Shown: positions 5,135 to 11,624 of the stretch, piece by piece | How the letters are laid out: every line of letters starts with the position of its first letter | Numbering within the stretch: position 1 is the stretch's first letter | Assembly (NCBI GenBank): GCA_017416505.1 | Contig: JAFQCI010000163.1 | Coordinates: 1 to 11,624 of the forward strand | Source of the DNA: Lachnospiraceae bacterium | GTDB lineage: Bacteria; Bacillota_A; Clostridia; Lachnospirales; Lachnospiraceae | DNA length: 11,624 nucleotides | Reading direction: 5' to 3' | Notes under the pieces: model-generated | Databases searched by the model: none | Seen by the model: only the letters and a program-made list of their open reading frames with translations | Told to the model about the DNA's origin: nothing | Position numbers and translations under genes: made by a program

Positions 5135-7960
5135 TTATACAGTATCCCTGCGTAATTCCTCAAGAATAATTTCATTCCCATTTCTTCGATAACAATATAC
5201 TGTTATCACACCTAAAGATACTGCAGCAATTCCAACCGCCAACAGATATATCATCCATGGAAATGCAAACTTCACATAACCCAGATATCCGGAAATAATG
5301 TGTCGTAGCAAATAAATAACCGGAATCGATATCACACCAGACCATAAAGTACCTTTTAAAAACAAGCCTACGTTTTCATAAAACAGCATCTTTGCCATCT
5401 GCTTTCTTGTCATACCTAAGGATTTCAAAGTTCCAAACTCCTGTTTTCTGGAAACTACTCTTCCCCAAATCGAATTATACAGATTTAAAATGCAAATCAC
5501 AGAAGTCAGAATTACAAAGCATACTGCCAATATCTTGATAATATAAGCCACCGCCTCTGCAACGGAAACCATCATTGCATTTTCTCCTGCTTTAGAGATG
5601 TAAAATTCAGCATTATCCTGCTCCGATAGAGCTTGAAGTTTTTGTGCCAAATCTGTTTCATTTCCATTTAGCTTAATATGCAATTCCCGGTTTCCCCAGC
5701 TATCCGTTCCATCCTCATTTATGTCACCCGTAGCACTAAGCACCTCACATAGCTTTGTAGCAGTATCCATGTTCATGATAACGGTAAACCACTCACTATG
5801 AATGGTCATATATTCCTGAATGTTTTCTGCAGTCGTAAATCCTGCAACGGTTACATTAAAATCTTCTACCTCATCTTTCTGCCCATTATAAACCTGAAGT
5901 GGTATAGTATCTCCAATTTCCTTATCCGTTACATGGCTTAACTGGAACATCTGATATTTTTTCGGCTTATAATTTTCAAAGGATATGTTGTCGGTTGAAA
6001 TCTCCGTACTTTGGAACACAATGACAGATGGCACCTCCGGATTTGAAATAAATTCCATGTTACAATCTGATTTCTTTGCAATCTCTTCAAAGGTATCCTG
6101 GTCTACACCAATGACTGTAACCGTATTATATTCTCCCATGGTCAATTCCCCGAACAACTCATCGCTTACTCCGCCTTCATAATATAAATCTGCAACGGAG
6201 CGGTAAGCATCCCAGTACTCCTGGCTCAAGACGTCATTTCGAACAGTTCCTGCCCACATATTATAATACCATTCCTGAACACTTTCTACACCTGCATCTT
6301 CTTCAATTTCTTCCTTCAAAGAATGATACATTGATGCACTTCCTGCCATCTCTGTTAATGTATAATCCCATCCATCTCTATGAAAAGCAATCGTAGCATC
6401 CTCTACCAGACGATAATACACCATCTTTATAGTTGCGTTTGCCCCAAATGTTGTTACCAGTAAGATTACCATAAAGACTGCAATGGCACGAACCGTACTC
6501 TTTGATTTGGCTCTTTGTCTTTTTAAGTTATTTGCTGCCACCAATGCTTCCGGATTTCCCTTTTTTATAAAGAAATCATTTCTTTTATAACTCTTAGTTT
6601 TCACCTTTACATTACCACGAATACTCTCAATTGGCCCGATTTTTCCAATTTTACGAGCCGGAATCCATGCAGATATCATAACCGTCACTGCACTCACGAT
6701 TGCAATAAAACATAAGGCGTTCAATGAAATCTTCAAAGATACCGGTTCTGTATTCACAACTTCCATTCCGGAAAAATTCACCAAATCTGCAATGTGAGGA
6801 CTTAAAACAGACATCGCAGCTTTTACAAGCCCTGCACCTGTTAAAACGCCCACAGGTAAAGCAATCAGCCAAAGGGAAAATGCTTCATAATATACACTGC
6901 TTCTTCTCTGGCTTCTTGTGGCACCCACAGAAGAAAGCATTCCGATATATCTGCGTCTTTCGTCAAAAGACATATTGAACACATTGTAAATTAATATTAC
7001 AGAAGCTACCATGATAAATGCAATAAAAAACACCATTAAAAAGTTTACTATTACATTAATGGTACTATCTGAAGAATTTGCGGAAAATGCCAACAATAAA
7101 TCATTGCACTCATAAGCCTCATCATTCCCTACAATTTCTCCTAATTCCGAAAGATAAGAATACCCTGCATCTAACTTATCCAAATAAAACTTGGCTGTAA
7201 CATTTACGCTCTCTCCTTCTAAAACCTCATCCTTGGTGTAGGCAATTGCCGTATATCCGGCAGAATCCTTGGTTTCAAAAGAAGGGACAGAAATAAATCC
7301 TACTACCCTATATGTACCTCGAATATTGTTGGATTCATGGGTTTCCAGAAAATCCTTATTTTCTCCCCAATATGGAAAATTCAATGGCATTTCTAAGGTT
7401 TGCCCTGTTTCTACTGTAAAATTATGAAAAGGAAAGATAGTGCCCTGAATTTCTTCGTTAATTCCTGTAATATAACGGGTAAAGCAATCAATTTCTATCA
7501 CATCTCCAATAGAAATATCTGCTCCATCCTTCAACGCCTGAATGCTGATTACAATTTCAGAATCATTTTCAGGATATCTTCCACTTTCTAATTCAATGTT
7601 CATCCAGTCAAAACATTCTTGCGAATATCCTTTCACGTAAAGATACGGACGTAATTCATTTCCAGATGCTTCAAAATCCGTATAACCAAAGCTTTTGGAA
7701 ACAGCAGTTTCGGAAATATAGTTAAGTTCCTTTATCTTTTCATATTGCTCTAAGTCCACATCAAAAACACTTACATGCCAGCTTCCACTTTTGGCAGATG
7801 CAACCTGTTCCAAATAAGAAAGAGCAGTGTCTTTTCCAACGAAAACGCAGGTCATAAGTACCACCATAAATATAATTCCTACCAAAGTAGTGATGGTTCT
7901 TTTCTTATTTAACTTCATGTATTGTCTGGTAACATGGAACATGATTTTTTTATTTTTCAT
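5135..7960 (-). CDS. FtsX-family ABC transporter permease with two large external domains
   Basis: A 941-residue membrane protein built as a duplicated FtsX unit. In each half one helix (about 24-43 and 494-513) precedes a large external domain (about 44-300 and 515-800), followed by three helices (about 305-328, 360-385 and 415-435; then 805-828, 863-884 and 901-922). Each half carries the cytoplasmic coupling motif, SSVGATRSQ near 343-351 and KSLGMTRKQ near 845-853. This eight-helix layout differs from BceB, which has ten helices and one external domain. It should pair with the ATPase encoded just upstream; the genes overlap by 11 nt. The start at 7960 is set by GGGAGG (7969-7974) 8 nt away; a longer frame to 7993 would include it. 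The external domains are unrecognised, so the substrate (peptide, lipid or antibiotic) is unknown. Confidence 0.92.
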   Translation of the reverse strand: MKNKKIMFHVTRQYMKLNKKRTITTLVGIIFMVVLMTCVFVGKDTALSYLEQVASAKSGSWHVSVFDVDLEQYEKIKELNYISETAVSKSFGYTDFEASGNELRPYLYVKGYSQECFDWMNIELESGRYPENDSEIVISIQALKDGADISIGDVIEIDCFTRYITGINEEIQGTIFPFHNFTVETGQTLEMPLNFPYWGENKDFLETHESNNIRGTYRVVGFISVPSFETKDSAGYTAIAYTKDEVLEGESVNVTAKFYLDKLDAGYSYLSELGEIVGNDEAYECNDLLLAFSANSSDSTINVIVNFLMVFFIAFIMVASVILIYNVFNMSFDERRRYIGMLSSVGATRSQRRSSVYYEAFSLWLIALPVGVLTGAGLVKAAMSVLSPHIADLVNFSGMEVVNTEPVSLKISLNALCFIAIVSAVTVMISAWIPARKIGKIGPIESIRGNVKVKTKSYKRNDFFIKKGNPEALVAANNLKRQRAKSKSTVRAIAVFMVILLVTTFGANATIKMVYYRLVEDATIAFHRDGWDYTLTEMAGSASMYHSLKEEIEEDAGVESVQEWYYNMWAGTVRNDVLSQEYWDAYRSVADLYYEGGVSDELFGELTMGEYNTVTVIGVDQDTFEEIAKKSDCNMEFISNPEVPSVIVFQSTEISTDNISFENYKPKKYQMFQLSHVTDKEIGDTIPLQVYNGQKDEVEDFNVTVAGFTTAENIQEYMTIHSEWFTVIMNMDTATKLCEVLSATGDINEDGTDSWGNRELHIKLNGNETDLAQKLQALSEQDNAEFYISKAGENAMMVSVAEAVAYIIKILAVCFVILTSVICILNLYNSIWGRVVSRKQEFGTLKSLGMTRKQMAKMLFYENVGLFLKGTLWSGVISIPVIYLLRHIISGYLGYVKFAFPWMIYLLAVGIAAVSLGVITVYCYRRNGNEIILEELRRDTV

Positions 7961-8657
7961 GGTCGCCACCTCCCAGACTGCGAATCCGTTCATTTCGAAT
8001 GATTTTTCCGTCTTCTAAATAAATCATACGGTCAGCCTGCAATGCCATGCTTTCATCATGGGTAATCAAAATCAAGGTCTGTTTTTGCTTTCGGTTCGAA
8101 TCCTTTAACAAACGCATAATTTCTTCCCCATTTTTTCTATCCAGATTTCCTGTTGGCTCATCTGCTAAAATAATAGCAGGGTGGTTAAACAATGCCCTTC
8201 CAATGGAAACTCTTTGCTGTTGACCTCCGGATAATTGACTTGGAAGATTCTTTCTTCTATCTGTCAGTCCCAAATATTCCACCATCATGTCAAGACGTTC
8301 CTGCTCCATTTTTCTTCCATCCAATAAATGCGGCAACACAATATTTTCATCCACATTTAATACCGGAAGCAGATTGTAAAACTGATACACAAGACCTATT
8401 TGTCTTCTTCTAAAAATCGCCAGTTTATCCTCATTTAACCCATGGATATCTGTTCCATCAATCAATACCCTTCCTTCGCTTGGCTTATCCACACCGCCTA
8501 AAATATGTAACAAAGTGGATTTTCCACTGCCGGAGGGTCCTATAATCGAAACAAACTCTCCTTTTTCCACGCTAAAAGAAACATCATCCAATGCCTTTAC
8601 ACAGGTATTTCCTTTTCCATATATTTTTGAAATATGTTCGCACTTAAGTATTTCCAT
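7950..8657 (-). CDS. ABC transporter ATP-binding subunit (MacB/LolD/BceA type)
   Basis: A 235-residue cytoplasmic ATPase that powers the neighbouring FtsX-type permease. All motifs are intact: Walker A GPSGSGKST (40-48), Q-loop Gln92 in YQFYNLLP, signature LSGGQQQR (142-149), Walker B IILADE (162-167), D-loop GNLD, and H-loop His200 in LITHD. The YQFYNLLP Q-loop and ADEPTGNLD are typical of the MacB/LolD/BceA branch that works with FtsX-fold permeases in mechanotransmission rather than classical transport. GGAGG lies 6 nt before the ATG. Its last 11 nt overlap the permease start, implying translational coupling. A 169-bp upstream gap holds a candidate operator and promoter plus a leader hairpin, so this is probably the first gene of the operon. 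Confidence 0.96.
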   Translation of the reverse strand: MEILKCEHISKIYGKGNTCVKALDDVSFSVEKGEFVSIIGPSGSGKSTLLHILGGVDKPSEGRVLIDGTDIHGLNEDKLAIFRRRQIGLVYQFYNLLPVLNVDENIVLPHLLDGRKMEQERLDMMVEYLGLTDRRKNLPSQLSGGQQQRVSIGRALFNHPAIILADEPTGNLDRKNGEEIMRLLKDSNRKQKQTLILITHDESMALQADRMIYLEDGKIIRNERIRSLGGGDHEK

Positions 8658-8695
8658 GATAATCCTCCAAAATTTTTAATAAAACCTCAATTCTT

Positions 8696-8725
8696 CACAT
8701 CGTGAATCATCTCGGTTCGGATGTG
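8696..8725 (-). promoter_or_regulatory. Leader hairpin of the ABC operon carrying a 14-nt antisense match
   Basis: CACATC (8696-8701) and GATGTG (8720-8725) form a 6-bp stem, displaying an 18-nt loop in the predicted 5' leader of the ATPase mRNA. The mRNA-sense sequence CGAGATGATTCACG (minus strand of 8714-8701) is perfectly complementary to the second arm of the hairpin after the permease stop (minus strand of 5092-5079) and resembles its first arm. It does not cover the ribosome site at about 8664-8668. Confidence 0.4.
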
Positions 8726-8741
8726 CTTTGCATCTTATAGG

Positions 8742-8750
8742 AATATAATA
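8742..8750 (-). promoter_or_regulatory. Candidate -10 region of the ABC operon
   Basis: The minus strand reads TATTATATT here, containing TATTAT (8750-8745) and TATATT (8747-8742). It lies about 34 bp downstream of the dyad at 8784-8799. No good -35 hexamer is seen at 16-18 bp, which would fit a promoter that needs an activator. The predicted leader is about 75 nt. Confidence 0.35.
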
Positions 8751-8783
8751 CCTTGGTAAAATGACTCTAAGATGAATTTTAAA

Positions 8784-8799
8784 GTGACAATTTCGTCAC
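8784..8799. promoter_or_regulatory. Candidate response-regulator operator upstream of the ABC operon
   Basis: GTGACAATTTCGTCAC is a 5-6-5 perfect dyad. Its inner part TGACA-N4-CGTCA is one base from the TNACA-N4-TGTNA form I recall for BceR-type regulators in Bacillus. Its position upstream of a promoter that lacks a clear -35 suits activation by the response regulator encoded downstream. The dyad could instead be a weak terminator of the peptidase gene, which ends at 8827, but the stem is only 5 bp. Confidence 0.4.
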
Positions 8800-8826
8800 A
8801 ATTGCCTCTCTTTTTAATATTTCTCC

Positions 8827-10803
8827 TTACTCCCATACCTTCAGTCTTTCTTCCACCGGAACATACATCTCATTCTCTTCTGGTATCTGATAAACCTCAT
8901 AAAATTCATCCATCTGATTTACGATTTGATTTACTCTAAGCTTATTTGGAAGGTGGGTATCAGAACTTACCATATAAGCAAAATATTCATCCGTTGTAAC
9001 TATTCTCTTACTCTTTCCGTAAGTTTCAAAAAATAATGTATAATCACTACCAGCCCTCTTTCCTAATAAGTCCATACAGACACTCATGGCACTTAAATCG
9101 GCATAAGCTTCATCCATACATTGTTCTCCTACAAGAGTCACCTGTTCCACTACTTCCATTCCATCAAAATAATGCTTCACTTCATTGATTCTTTCTCTAT
9201 ACGCCATCTTATCCTCAGTAGTCCACCAATTTTGATAGATACCCTCTGCATTAAACTCACTTCCCGTTCCATCAAAGCCATGGGAGATTTCATGAGCTAT
9301 GATAAAGCCTAAAATCCCCAATTTTTCTTCATATTCCGAATCCTTATTACAACCATCGTAAGTAATAATGGCTGCATTGATGGAAAAAACATTATAAGGT
9401 CTTGCATAGTAAGCATTGACTTCTAAGGCATGAAAATAAAATACATCCTCACATTCCTCTTTTAAAAATTCTTTTTGAAAATCACAGTCCAATATATATG
9501 CGTTTAATATATTTTCCATCAAATTTCCGCCCTCTTCATAGGACTTAATTGTAAGTTTGGAATAATCGTGCATTTTCTCTGGAAGTCCTACGATAAGCTT
9601 CATGGCATCCAGTTTTTTTACAGCATATTCTTTTGTCTGTTCACACATCCAGTCTGCCTTTACTATTTTTTCTTTCAATTCACCTCTGATTTCCTCTGTC
9701 AGGCTCTTTACTTCCTGTTCCATTTCTTCTCCCACATATTCTTTCATGTAATACTCAGCCAGAAAATCCTCCATTGCCATGCTGACTATCTGGCATCCGG
9801 CATAAGAATCCTCTTCCTTCTCATTGGCTCCCATCATAGTATTAATGGCTGTTTCATAAAATTCAGACATTTCTTCATTTAAATAAGGTGCACTTTTTAT
9901 CACCACAGAAGCTAACAGATAATCCTTTAATACTTCTACATTGTCCTCCACAAATAATTCCTGCATCAGGTTTAAATGTTCCGTGGCAGCCGTCAAAGTA
10001 CTTCTATTTTCTAAGTATCCCTGTTCCTTCGCGATTTCCATGATGGAAAGATGACTCAATAAATAGGACAATTCTTTTTCTCCATATCGTGAAAAACTAT
10101 TTAACTGAGTATAATTTAATTCCAGTATACTACGTTCCATGGCTACCGTATGCTCTGCAATTACTGCCGCCCGGCTCTCCTCATAGCCTGCCATCATCAT
10201 AAATTGTTTTACTAATAGTTCATATCCGGCAAACTGCTCATCCGTAAGCATTCCATACTGACCGTATATCGTCTCCGGAGATACATTTACCTGATAACTT
10301 CCATCTGAAATATTTTTCTCTACCTGAAAAGTAAATATAGTATTATAAAATCCCATTTCCGGTTCTTTATAAAGTGCTATTAGGTCATTTAAGTCTGTTA
10401 CCTGCTCCACTTCAGCAAGCATTTTTTCAATGGGCTTTATTCCTAGTTCATTCCTTTTTTCCATATCGGTTGCCTGCTCATATAAAATGGCTGCTTTTTC
10501 TTCTATTTCCGTTAAGCTTTCCTCTTGCGATGAATTTTGATTAGAAAGTACCTTTAGATAGTTATCCAATGCTTCTTCCACTTGATTTTGCTGCTCCTGG
10601 ATTGCCCCATATTGAAATCCAGAGTAATCTTTATTCTCCTCTAGCCATTGGTGATTCACCATATCGTAAAAATCTGTTACCACCTGCTTTTCATCTTGAT
10701 TCACCTCTTTGCTTTGTTCTTGGTTTTGATTTTGACAACCAGTCAAAAGCTGAAGGGACAAAAATGCTGTTGCTAATACTATCAGTCTTTTGCTTTTCCT
10801 CAT
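8827..10803 (-). CDS. M13-family (neprilysin/PepO-like) zinc metallopeptidase lipoprotein
   Basis: A 658-residue zinc endopeptidase, probably anchored outside the membrane. The N-terminus has a basic start, a hydrophobic stretch and a lipobox LLTGC with Cys23. M13 landmarks follow: NAYYARPYN near 463-471 (the NAY/FY substrate-binding motif), HEISH (504-508) with His504, Glu505 and His508, the third zinc ligand region DEAYAD with Glu565 and Asp569, and HLPNKLRVN with His617 and Arg623 at the spacing of neprilysin His711/Arg717. It ends in KVWE, like the neprilysin VW tail. The usual ENxAD reads EAYAD. The start at 10803 is chosen because AAAGGAG lies 8 nt upstream; a longer frame to 10848 would bury it. 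Such enzymes cut short peptides, so it might process peptides sensed or exported by the neighbouring ABC system; this is inference. Confidence 0.93.
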   Translation of the reverse strand: MRKSKRLIVLATAFLSLQLLTGCQNQNQEQSKEVNQDEKQVVTDFYDMVNHQWLEENKDYSGFQYGAIQEQQNQVEEALDNYLKVLSNQNSSQEESLTEIEEKAAILYEQATDMEKRNELGIKPIEKMLAEVEQVTDLNDLIALYKEPEMGFYNTIFTFQVEKNISDGSYQVNVSPETIYGQYGMLTDEQFAGYELLVKQFMMMAGYEESRAAVIAEHTVAMERSILELNYTQLNSFSRYGEKELSYLLSHLSIMEIAKEQGYLENRSTLTAATEHLNLMQELFVEDNVEVLKDYLLASVVIKSAPYLNEEMSEFYETAINTMMGANEKEEDSYAGCQIVSMAMEDFLAEYYMKEYVGEEMEQEVKSLTEEIRGELKEKIVKADWMCEQTKEYAVKKLDAMKLIVGLPEKMHDYSKLTIKSYEEGGNLMENILNAYILDCDFQKEFLKEECEDVFYFHALEVNAYYARPYNVFSINAAIITYDGCNKDSEYEEKLGILGFIIAHEISHGFDGTGSEFNAEGIYQNWWTTEDKMAYRERINEVKHYFDGMEVVEQVTLVGEQCMDEAYADLSAMSVCMDLLGKRAGSDYTLFFETYGKSKRIVTTDEYFAYMVSSDTHLPNKLRVNQIVNQMDEFYEVYQIPEENEMYVPVEERLKVWE

Positions 10804-11017
10804 ACCTGCCACTCCTTTGCCATATTTGTTTTTCTTCGATTTTAGCATTTATAGTAGTGGAAAACCAAAAGCTTATGTATTCTGCCTTTTTTATTGTATA
10901 AACTACTTACTGTTGGTGTGGATAATAAATATAAAGTACTTTCCACCACATTTTCTCATAGTTTTTACATATTTTTCTTCTCACTGTGCATCCTATTTCT
11001 GAAAGGATGGTGCAACA

Positions 11018-11173
11018 ATGGACAAAACAAAGGAGCCAAAAAACATTTACGATGATGACAATATTCCAGAAGTAGACCTGCCAAAAAGCAAAAATCAGGT
11101 AGAGCCTGCGGAACCACTTCCAGAGTCTACAAGACCAAGAAAAGATGGGCCCGGCGGAGAAGATGGGAAGTAA
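11018..11173 (+). CDS. Small charged, proline-rich protein with a DGPGG tail (51 aa)
   Basis: ATG at 11018 follows AAGGA (11003-11007) at a 10-nt spacing and opens a 51-codon frame to TAA at 11171-11173. The peptide is hydrophilic, without Cys, Trp or a membrane segment. It is acidic in the middle (IYDDDNIPEVDLP) and ends RPRKDGPGGEDGK. It is likely disordered and cytoplasmic unless exported by a dedicated system. Codon use is plausible and the frame is richer in G and C than its surroundings. It is transcribed divergently from the peptidase gene, sharing a 214-bp intergenic region with no clear consensus promoter. A palindromic element starts 1 bp after its stop. I do not recognise a named family; a precursor peptide or small regulatory protein are both possible. 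Confidence 0.6.
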   Translation: MDKTKEPKNIYDDDNIPEVDLPKSKNQVEPAEPLPESTRPRKDGPGGEDGK

Positions 11174-11174
11174 T

Positions 11175-11317
11175 GTTACTGTACACTCGTACCTCGTGAA
11201 CAGTAACCATTCGCAGGCTCATTTAAAGTTTTGCTTCGCAAAAGGAGCCTGCGAACTCCTGAATCATATTCTTACGCACCAAAACAGTAAATGTTTTGGT
11301 GCTGTGTGTACAGTAAC
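11175..11317. repeat. Multi-stem palindromic element bounded by GTTACTGTACA
   Basis: The outer 11-bp arms GTTACTGTACA (11175-11185) and TGTACAGTAAC (11307-11317) enclose three hairpins. One is GTTACTGT/ACAGTAAC (11175-11182/11200-11207), competing with the outer arms. The second is TTCGCAGGCTC/GAGCCTGCGAA (11210-11220/11245-11255) with a nested TTTTGC/GCAAAA. The third is GCACCAAAACA/TGTTTTGGTGC (11276-11286/11292-11302). The 11-nt arm also occurs alone at 131-141. This suggests a non-coding dispersed repeat, possibly a small mobile palindromic unit. It may double as a 3' structure for the 51-residue gene. Confidence 0.6.
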
Positions 11318-11387
11318 GAAGTAATTCCCTGTCTTTCTACAATATTGTTTATTTCACTATTTGAGTTGTAACCCTAAATAAAACAAA

Positions 11388-11408
11388 AAGCAGGTCATTG
11401 ACCTGCTT
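11388..11408 (-). terminator. Intrinsic terminator for minus-strand transcripts
   Basis: AAGCAGGTCA (11388-11397) and TGACCTGCTT (11399-11408) form a compact hairpin. On the minus strand it is followed by a U-rich tract, TTTTTGTTTTATTT, a classic Rho-independent layout. No complete minus-strand gene lies just upstream, only the IS200/IS605 end at 11488-11624. It may belong to a gene disrupted by that insertion, or it may end read-through from the element. Confidence 0.7.
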
Positions 11409-11487
11409 CTTCTTAATTGAGAATCTATATCCAAATTTCTTAAGTAGCACTTTAGCTTGCACCATATTTAGGCTATAACATATCTTT

Positions 11488-11600
11488 GTGAACTACCCAT
11501 TGTCTAAAGCCAATGGGCTTCCTGCTTCATAAACCTCGTGTCTTCGCTCCGCTACGGTCGGCTCAAAGCCGACGTTCACCGAACGTCGTTCGCCCTACTA
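11488..11600 (-). ncRNA. Likely TnpB omega-RNA (reRNA) scaffold, 3' part
   Basis: In IS200/IS605 elements the guide RNA overlaps the tnpB 3' end and runs to the right end of the element, with flanking DNA as guide. This stretch is rich in stems on the minus strand: CGAAC/GTTCG (near 11580-11592), GTCGGCT/AGCCGAC (near 11556-11572), and the terminal CCCATTG/CAATGGG hairpin before TAGTTCAC. The guide would start at 11487 and read leftward (AAAGATATGTTATAGCC). The 5' end is not defined. Confidence 0.4.
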
Positions 11601-11624
11601 TCTCCACAGGCGTTAATTCGGGCA
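11576..11624 (-). CDS. tnpB: C-terminal end of TnpB (IS200/IS605 OrfB), partial
   Basis: The minus-strand frame entering from the right edge reads ARINACGDSRANDVR and stops at TGA (11578-11576). INACGD is the characteristic motif shortly after the last RuvC catalytic aspartate in TnpB proteins, RNA-guided DNA nucleases carried by IS200/IS605 elements and ancestors of Cas12. The catalytic residues lie outside the window. A different frame downstream reads HEVYEAGSPLALDNG to a TAG, resembling the usual TnpB extreme C-terminus. The protein may therefore have suffered a frameshift, or this stretch may only be omega-RNA sequence. Activity cannot be judged. Confidence 0.6.
   Translation of the reverse strand, partial: ARINACGDSRANDVR

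Larger units (their letters stand above)
11488..11624 (-). mobile_element. Right (3') end of an IS200/IS605-family tnpB element
   Basis: Read on the minus strand, the end of tnpB is followed by a structured GC-rich stretch. A final hairpin CCCATTG/CAATGGG then leads to GTAGTTCAC at 11496-11488. This subterminal hairpin and short tail is the layout of IS200/IS605 right ends, which lack terminal inverted repeats. The left end and the rest of tnpB are beyond the window. The exact boundary at 11488 is inferred from memory of similar ends and is not proved by an empty-site comparison. Confidence 0.6.

Noticed and set aside
8784..8799. Terminator for the peptidase gene
   Set aside because: The stem is only 5 bp with no clear U-tract; its symmetry and place upstream of the ABC genes fit an operator better.
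10569..11002. Two plus-strand open frames upstream of the 51-residue gene
   Set aside because: They are largely antisense to the peptidase signal region or AT-rich noise, have no good ribosome site, and no recognisable protein features.
11175..11317. CRISPR-like array
   Set aside because: The stems are unrelated to each other, with no regular repeat-spacer pattern and no cas genes in the window.
11349..11465. Minus-strand 38-codon frame (MVQAKVLLKKFGYRF...) beside the IS end
   Set aside because: It reads through the terminator at 11388-11408 and has no ribosome site; at best it is the remnant of a gene interrupted by the insertion.

Overview
The window looks like a piece of a low-GC Gram-positive chromosome, most likely from gut Clostridia of the Lachnospiraceae type. 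This is inferred from AT-rich intergenic DNA, strong AGGAGG-type ribosome sites, and the mix of FtsX-type ABC transporter, short two-component system, MATE pump, M13 lipoprotein peptidase and IS200/IS605-type sequence. No rRNA, tRNA or other taxonomic marker is present, so the species is not decided.

Layout. Bases 1-60 look like the last codons of a plus-strand gene, followed by a terminator hairpin (64-110). From 369 to 10803 every convincing gene is on the minus strand. In transcription order these are an M13 zinc metallopeptidase lipoprotein (10803-8827), an ABC ATPase (8657-7950), a large FtsX-family permease (7960-5135, overlapping the ATPase by 11 nt), an OmpR-type response regulator (4957-4280), a short-loop sensor histidine kinase (GTG start, 3983-3009), a MATE efflux pump (2564-1182) and an AAC(3)/YokD-type acetyltransferase (1163-369). 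A strong hairpin (264-303) closes the run. At the right end a plus-strand 51-codon gene (11018-11173) runs divergently from the peptidase. It is followed by a multi-stem palindromic element (11175-11317), a minus-strand terminator (11388-11408) and the 3' end of an IS200/IS605 tnpB element with its likely omega-RNA scaffold (11488-11624).

How the genes may work together. ATPase, permease, response regulator and kinase form the familiar transporter-plus-two-component module. In Firmicutes such modules often sense and resist cell-envelope-active peptides. The kinase has two membrane helices and almost no external loop, which suits sensing through the partner permease. A dyad upstream of the ATPase (8784-8799) resembles a BceR-type operator. 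The MATE pump and acetyltransferase just downstream add export and modification functions, so the stretch reads as a defence or resistance cluster, although no substrate can be read from sequence.

The most unusual features are non-coding. Two related 209-229 bp MITE-like elements, each bounded by TA and a GATTGCGAAAC-type inverted repeat, bracket the kinase gene. One separates the kinase from its response regulator; the other supplies a candidate promoter for the MATE operon. A 14-nt sequence in the ABC operon leader, displayed in a hairpin loop, is perfectly complementary to one arm of a hairpin just after the permease stop codon.
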